Below are positions 5,099-8,032 of a DNA stretch of 8,032 nucleotides, piece after piece. The position numbers and the translations under genes were made by a program. The notes below the pieces were generated by a model. That model searched no databases. It saw only the letters and a program-made list of their open reading frames with translations, and had not been told where the DNA came from. How positions within the stretch are numbered: the stretch's first letter is position 1; each line of letters opens with the position of its first letter. Source of the stretch: Chlamydiota bacterium (GTDB lineage: Bacteria > Chlamydiota > Chlamydiia > Chlamydiales > Simkaniaceae); the NCBI GenBank assembly GCA_029556005.1, contig JAKQGT010000345.1:1-8032 (forward strand). Direction: 5' to 3'.

Positions 5099-5789
5099 GA
5101 TGGGTTGCATTTCTTAATCGATCTCCAAAACCATACCCCAGTTTTTTAAACGCATGGGTGTGGAGGTCTGTTTCCTGATAAGCATAAATTCCCTTCTCTT
5201 CTACATAAACAATCATGAGTTGGAGAACATGAGGGGTTTCAACTAGATACTCAAGAGATAAAGGGAGTTCAGGGTTAAAAAAAATGGCGCTCCCCACTTT
5301 CTTGGGAATAGGAATCAAAGCAGTCATGTCTTCTTCGATAGCAAGCGTTGCTTGCGCAACGGGGATGGCCGAAGAAGATAGATGGAGAATACAGCCACAA
5401 ACGGTCCCCTGAATGGAGCTCATTTGATGGAGTGATCGGGGTTTTTTAAAGAGGTGATCGGAGTTTTCAGATGCAGTAAAGAGTTGATCAAACCCGATGC
5501 GTAAGGGGCGCACTTTGGTTAAATTCGAGGCAATTTCGGCGAGTTGGGGGCGGAGGACAAACTTCTGAATTAGTGGATTGTCACGCCACATATCATATCC
5601 GGAAAGGTAGAGAGTTTTGAGATCTGTTTTCGCAAGGGTTTCCCGCTTGCTGTGCAAACGTATGGCTAACGTTTCTTGAAGGGCGCGACTGATTGACTCC
5701 ACTTCAGCTTCTGCCAGTAAATCTTCAAATTCGATGTAATGGTGTTGGTAAAAAAAGTCGAGATGTTCACGAGCTAAAGCGAAGTGCAT
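5079..5789 (-). CDS. CT296-like chlamydial protein with degenerate Fe(II)/2-oxoglutarate-oxygenase fold
   Basis: The product has 236 residues. Its position directly upstream of and divergent from rnc is, from memory, that of C. trachomatis CT296, whose structure resembles Fe(II)/2-oxoglutarate-dependent enzymes. The sequence fits that fold: an N-terminal LDFFYQHHYIEFEDLL (10-25) like the opening of phytanoyl-CoA dioxygenase-type proteins, and a late GSAIFFNPELPL (166-177) followed by LQLMIVYVEE (189-198). The expected HxD/E pair is not convincing (only LHQMSS, 120-125), and the distal His after FFxPxL is absent, so iron binding is doubtful. ATG has AAGGT 7 nt upstream. A TTGGTT-N17-TATAAT promoter precedes it. 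Homology to CT296 rests on gene order and fold cues, not an alignment, so I give no gene symbol. Confidence 0.65.
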   Translation of the reverse strand: MHFALAREHLDFFYQHHYIEFEDLLAEAEVESISRALQETLAIRLHSKRETLAKTDLKTLYLSGYDMWRDNPLIQKFVLRPQLAEIASNLTKVRPLRIGFDQLFTASENSDHLFKKPRSLHQMSSIQGTVCGCILHLSSSAIPVAQATLAIEEDMTALIPIPKKVGSAIFFNPELPLSLEYLVETPHVLQLMIVYVEEKGIYAYQETDLHTHAFKKLGYGFGDRLRNATHPILYSG

Positions 5790-5792
5790 GAT

Positions 5793-5821
5793 TTACCTTT
5801 ATAAGTAGGTTTGGGTATATT
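5793..5821 (+). promoter_or_regulatory. Candidate promoter of rnc-radA
   Basis: TTACCT (5793-5798), 17 nt, then TATATT (5816-5821) gives a weak -35 and a five-of-six -10 upstream of the rnc ATG at 5855. Its -10 overlaps the minus-strand -10 of the CT296-like gene, so the divergent units may exclude each other. Confidence 0.35.
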
Positions 5822-5847
5822 ATAAAACGTTTTACTGAAAAAACCAA
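5819..5847 (-). promoter_or_regulatory. Promoter of the CT296-like gene
   Basis: On the minus strand TTGGTT (5847-5842) is followed by 17 nt and a perfect TATAAT (5824-5819). This is the best sigma-70-type promoter in the window. Transcription would start near 5812, leaving a short leader with AAGGT before the ATG at 5789. Confidence 0.6.
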
Positions 5848-5854
5848 CTAAGTT

Positions 5855-6562
5855 ATGCACACATACGATCATCTTTTGCAAGCCATCCCCATTGTGGAAT
5901 CGCAAATTGGCTATACGTTTCAAGATAAATCTTTATTAAGCCTTGCCTTTATCCACCGCTCCTTTACCAACGAAAATCGGAGCATTATCGACACCCATAA
6001 TGAGCGTTTGGAATTTTTGGGCGATGCGATTCTAGGGCTTGTTGTCAGTGATTTTCTTTATTCCCATTTTCCCGATCATCCCGAAGGAGAACTCTCTTAT
6101 TTACGCTCTCGTTTAGTCGAGGCTCCCGCTTGCGTCCTCTATATCCAAAAAATTGATTTAGAACGTTTTATCATGGTGGGCAGGGGAGAATCGATGAATG
6201 AAGGGAAGGGGAGAGAAACCATCATTGCCGATCTTTTTGAAGCGATCGTCGGAGCCATTTATTTAGATGGGGGGATTGAAGTCGCGCGCCGTTTTTTCTT
6301 TGATCATTTCGAGCAGGAAGTATTACAAATCATTGAAAAACCCCATCGCAATTGGAAAGCTGAGCTCCAAGACTATTGTCAAAAAAATTACCAAAAACCT
6401 CCCGAATATGCTGTGATTGGGGAGGCGGGTCCCGATCATTTAAAGACTTTTTTTGTTGAAGTGAAACTTGATGGGAAGATTTTGGGGACAGGGCAAGGCA
6501 CTTCAAAAAAAGAAGGGGAACAACAAGCAGCAGAAAGCGCTATCCATAACCTAGGTTTATAA
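5855..6562 (+). CDS. rnc: Ribonuclease III
   Basis: The product is 235 residues, a normal RNase III length. The endonuclease domain (about 10-160) has the signature NERLEFLGDAIL (49-60) with metal-binding E50, E53 and D57, and the second acidic pair D126 and E129 in ADLFEAIVGAIYLDGG. The double-stranded-RNA-binding domain spans about 166-233, with NWKAELQDYCQ at its start and TSKKEGEQQAAESAIHNL as the RNA-contacting final helix. The enzyme cleaves double-stranded RNA as a homodimer in rRNA and mRNA processing. No catalytic residue is missing. The ATG has no clear Shine-Dalgarno, which may limit initiation. The TAA stop overlaps the radA ATG (TAATG), so the two genes are co-transcribed and translationally coupled. 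The rnc-radA pairing is, as I recall, conserved in Chlamydia. Confidence 0.97.
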   Translation: MHTYDHLLQAIPIVESQIGYTFQDKSLLSLAFIHRSFTNENRSIIDTHNERLEFLGDAILGLVVSDFLYSHFPDHPEGELSYLRSRLVEAPACVLYIQKIDLERFIMVGRGESMNEGKGRETIIADLFEAIVGAIYLDGGIEVARRFFFDHFEQEVLQIIEKPHRNWKAELQDYCQKNYQKPPEYAVIGEAGPDHLKTFFVEVKLDGKILGTGQGTSKKEGEQQAAESAIHNLGL

Positions 6563-7935
6563 TGGTAAAACAAAAGACAGTTTGGGTTTGCAGTGATTGT
6601 GGTAACCAGCAGTTTAAATGGACGGGGAGTTGTCATATCTGCAAGAACTGGAACACTCTAGTAGAACAGGTTGAAGTTCAGGAAAAAGGGGGGCGCTTTG
6701 AGTCCAGGGGGCCGCGCGTTCCCAAACCTGTTTTAATTCAAGAAGTCGACACCGCTAATTTCAAACGGATTCAAACGGGGTATCAAGAGCTCGATCGTTT
6801 GATGGGCGGAGGGCTTGTTGAAGGATCTTTAAATCTAATAGGAGGGGAGCCGGGTATTGGAAAGTCTACGCTCCTCTTGCAGCTTTCAAAATGTTTTGCA
6901 GATCAAGGACTTACAGTTCTTTATGTTTGTGGAGAAGAGTCTGCGGAACAAACATCCCTTCGCGCCAAACGATTGGGGATTCAAAGTGATCGCATCTACC
7001 TTTTCAGCGAAACCCTTTTTTCTCATATCCAAACACAGGTTGAAAACATTCATCCCGATATTTTGATCGTGGATTCTGTTCAAATTGTCTATAAAAGTGA
7101 ACTTTCTTCCTCTCCCGGATCAGTGACGCAAGTGCGGGAGATTGCTATGGAATGTATGCATCTCTCCAAAGGGTCGGGGATTACCACCTTTATGATTGGA
7201 CATGTGACCAAAAGTGGTGACATTGCGGGTCCTCGTGTTCTTGAGCACATTGTGGATACTGTCTTTGAGTTTGAAGGAGATCGTCAGCAGGGTTACCGGT
7301 TAATGCGTGCTGTGAAAAATCGCTTTGGACCCACGGAGGATGTCGCCCTCTTTCAGATGAATGAAAAAGGGCTTCAGGAGATCTTGAATCCGTCTCTGAC
7401 CTTTTTAGAAGAAAGGCAAGTGGGTTCTCCGGGGTCTGTCATTATTCCAACAGTGGAAGGAAGTCGGGCTTTACTCGTTGAAGTTCAAGCTCTTGTTGCT
7501 CCTTCCTCTTTTGCCACCTCTTCCCGTCGCTCAACGGGGATTGATCCTAAACGTCTCACCCTTCTTTTAGCCGTTTTAGAAAAGCGGATGGGGTATCAAT
7601 TGCATGCTCTAGATGTTTTTGTTTCTGTAGCAGGGGGGATGAAAATCACCGAACCTGCTATTGATCTCGGGACGATTCTATCCATTGCTTCCTCCTACTG
7701 CAATAGAGCTATTCCTTCGGACACCCTGGTTTTAGGCGAGGTGGGGCTTGGAGGAGAAGTGCGGAGCATTCCCCGCCTCGAAAGCCGCCTCAAAGAGGGG
7801 ATTAATATGGGCTTTAAGCGGTGCGTCCTTTCAAGCAAAAACCTCAAAGGGATCAATAAAAAATTGACTGATAAGATCTCTCTGCAGGGGATCTCTCGAG
7901 TAGAAGAAGCGATACAAATTCTCCTTCAGAAGTAA
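6562..7935 (+). CDS. radA: DNA repair protein RadA (Sms)
   Basis: The product has 457 residues, full length. Domains in order: a C4 zinc finger with C10, C13, C24 and C27; a RecA-like ATPase core with Walker A GGEPGIGKST (94-103, K101) and Walker B DILIVDS (166-172); the RadA-specific KNRFG motif (252-256); and a C-terminal Lon-protease-like domain (about 290-457), including RLTLLLAVLEKRMGYQL, GGMKITEPAIDLG and VGLGGEVRSIPR. RadA is a hexameric DNA-dependent ATPase that promotes branch migration during recombinational repair; the Lon-like domain is not proteolytic. All expected motifs are present. Its ATG overlaps the rnc stop by one base. Downstream, a new gene starts after 47 nt, with its own possible promoter within the radA 3' end. 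Confidence 0.97.
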   Translation: MVKQKTVWVCSDCGNQQFKWTGSCHICKNWNTLVEQVEVQEKGGRFESRGPRVPKPVLIQEVDTANFKRIQTGYQELDRLMGGGLVEGSLNLIGGEPGIGKSTLLLQLSKCFADQGLTVLYVCGEESAEQTSLRAKRLGIQSDRIYLFSETLFSHIQTQVENIHPDILIVDSVQIVYKSELSSSPGSVTQVREIAMECMHLSKGSGITTFMIGHVTKSGDIAGPRVLEHIVDTVFEFEGDRQQGYRLMRAVKNRFGPTEDVALFQMNEKGLQEILNPSLTFLEERQVGSPGSVIIPTVEGSRALLVEVQALVAPSSFATSSRRSTGIDPKRLTLLLAVLEKRMGYQLHALDVFVSVAGGMKITEPAIDLGTILSIASSYCNRAIPSDTLVLGEVGLGGEVRSIPRLESRLKEGINMGFKRCVLSSKNLKGINKKLTDKISLQGISRVEEAIQILLQK

Positions 7936-7953
7936 CCTATTTTCCTTTATAGT
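7925..7953 (+). promoter_or_regulatory. Candidate promoter of the gene starting at 7983
   Basis: TTCAGA (7925-7930), 17 nt, then TATAGT (7948-7953) gives four of six at -35 and five of six at -10. It would start transcription near 7960. The -35 lies in the last codons of radA. Spacing is ideal, making this a reasonable candidate for independent expression of the downstream gene. Confidence 0.45.
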
Positions 7954-7976
7954 CTCTGCAAAAAATCAAACAGAGA
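7953..7976 (+). repeat. Short inverted repeat overlapping a ribosome binding site
   Basis: TCTCTG (7953-7958) and CAGAGA (7971-7976) are inverted repeats with a 12-base A-rich loop. The right arm runs into AGAGAGGA, the Shine-Dalgarno of the gene at 7983. In read-through transcripts from radA the stem could mask the site or act as a weak terminator. A transcript starting near 7960 would lack the left arm. Confidence 0.3.
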
Positions 7977-7982
7977 GGATGT

Positions 7983-8032
7983 ATGGCTGCTAGTTTAACA
8001 GACCAATTAAAATCAGAATTTTCCAGCAAATC
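7983..8032 (+). CDS. Start of an unidentified gene, truncated by the window end
   Basis: Only 16 complete codons are visible, beginning MAASLTDQLKSEFSSK. GAGAGGA lies 4 nt upstream of the ATG, and a promoter-like sequence precedes it. An earlier ATG at 7979 runs into TAG after four codons and is not a start. The N-terminus is not HemC-like (that family starts with an IRIGTRxSxLA-type motif), although hemC is the gene I recall after radA in Chlamydia. No function can be assigned from this fragment. Confidence 0.6.
   Translation, partial: MAASLTDQLKSEFSSK

Noticed and set aside
6436..7083. Open frames within rnc and radA (minus strand 6436-6636 and 6886-7083; plus strand 6857-7066)
   Set aside because: They lie inside genes with intact conserved motifs and show no initiation sites or domain features.
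1..8032. Mobile element, CRISPR array, tRNA or riboswitch
   Set aside because: I saw no transposase, integrase, terminal repeats, regularly spaced repeats, cloverleaf or known aptamer; gaps between genes are under 80 nt.

Overview
The window looks like chromosomal DNA from a member of the Chlamydiae, more likely an environmental (amoeba-associated) lineage than Chlamydia itself. The main evidence is gene order. A gene resembling C. trachomatis CT296 sits directly upstream of, and divergent from, rnc, and rnc is translationally coupled to radA, as I remember it for CT296-CT297-CT298. The genus call is inference. The base composition is moderately AT-rich and coding density is high. I see no rRNA, tRNA, insertion sequence or CRISPR array.

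Left part (1-1431, + strand): the 3' part of a large hydrophilic protein I cannot assign to a known family. It contains a divergent helical module repeated at an exact 77-residue spacing, then a charged linker and one more module. Centre (1452-4722, - strand): a run of four genes. In transcription order these are a 132-residue hypothetical protein, a protein-L-isoaspartate methyltransferase of eukaryotic type with a long N-terminal extension, a BioF/alpha-oxoamine synthase homologue with altered cofactor-site residues, and a TspO/MBR-family membrane protein. The first three are tightly packed (2-nt gap, then a 1-nt stop/start overlap) and look like one operon. A strong hairpin follows the bioF-like gene, ahead of tspO.

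Right part (4799-8032): a small YdaS/Cro-like helix-turn-helix protein is divergent from the central operon. It runs tail to tail, with a 20-nt overlap, into the CT296-like gene. That gene shares a 65-bp divergent promoter region with rnc-radA. rnc (RNase III) and radA (Lon-related DNA repair ATPase) are intact and carry all expected motifs. A new gene begins at 7983, and its N-terminus does not look like HemC, the product I recall following radA in Chlamydia.

The housekeeping part (rnc, radA) is ordinary. The points most worth a second look are the 77-residue repeat protein, the alpha-oxoamine synthase homologue lacking three normally conserved PLP-site residues, the eukaryote-like isoaspartyl methyltransferase with its unexplained extension, and the apparently degenerate Fe/2-oxoglutarate-fold protein next to rnc.
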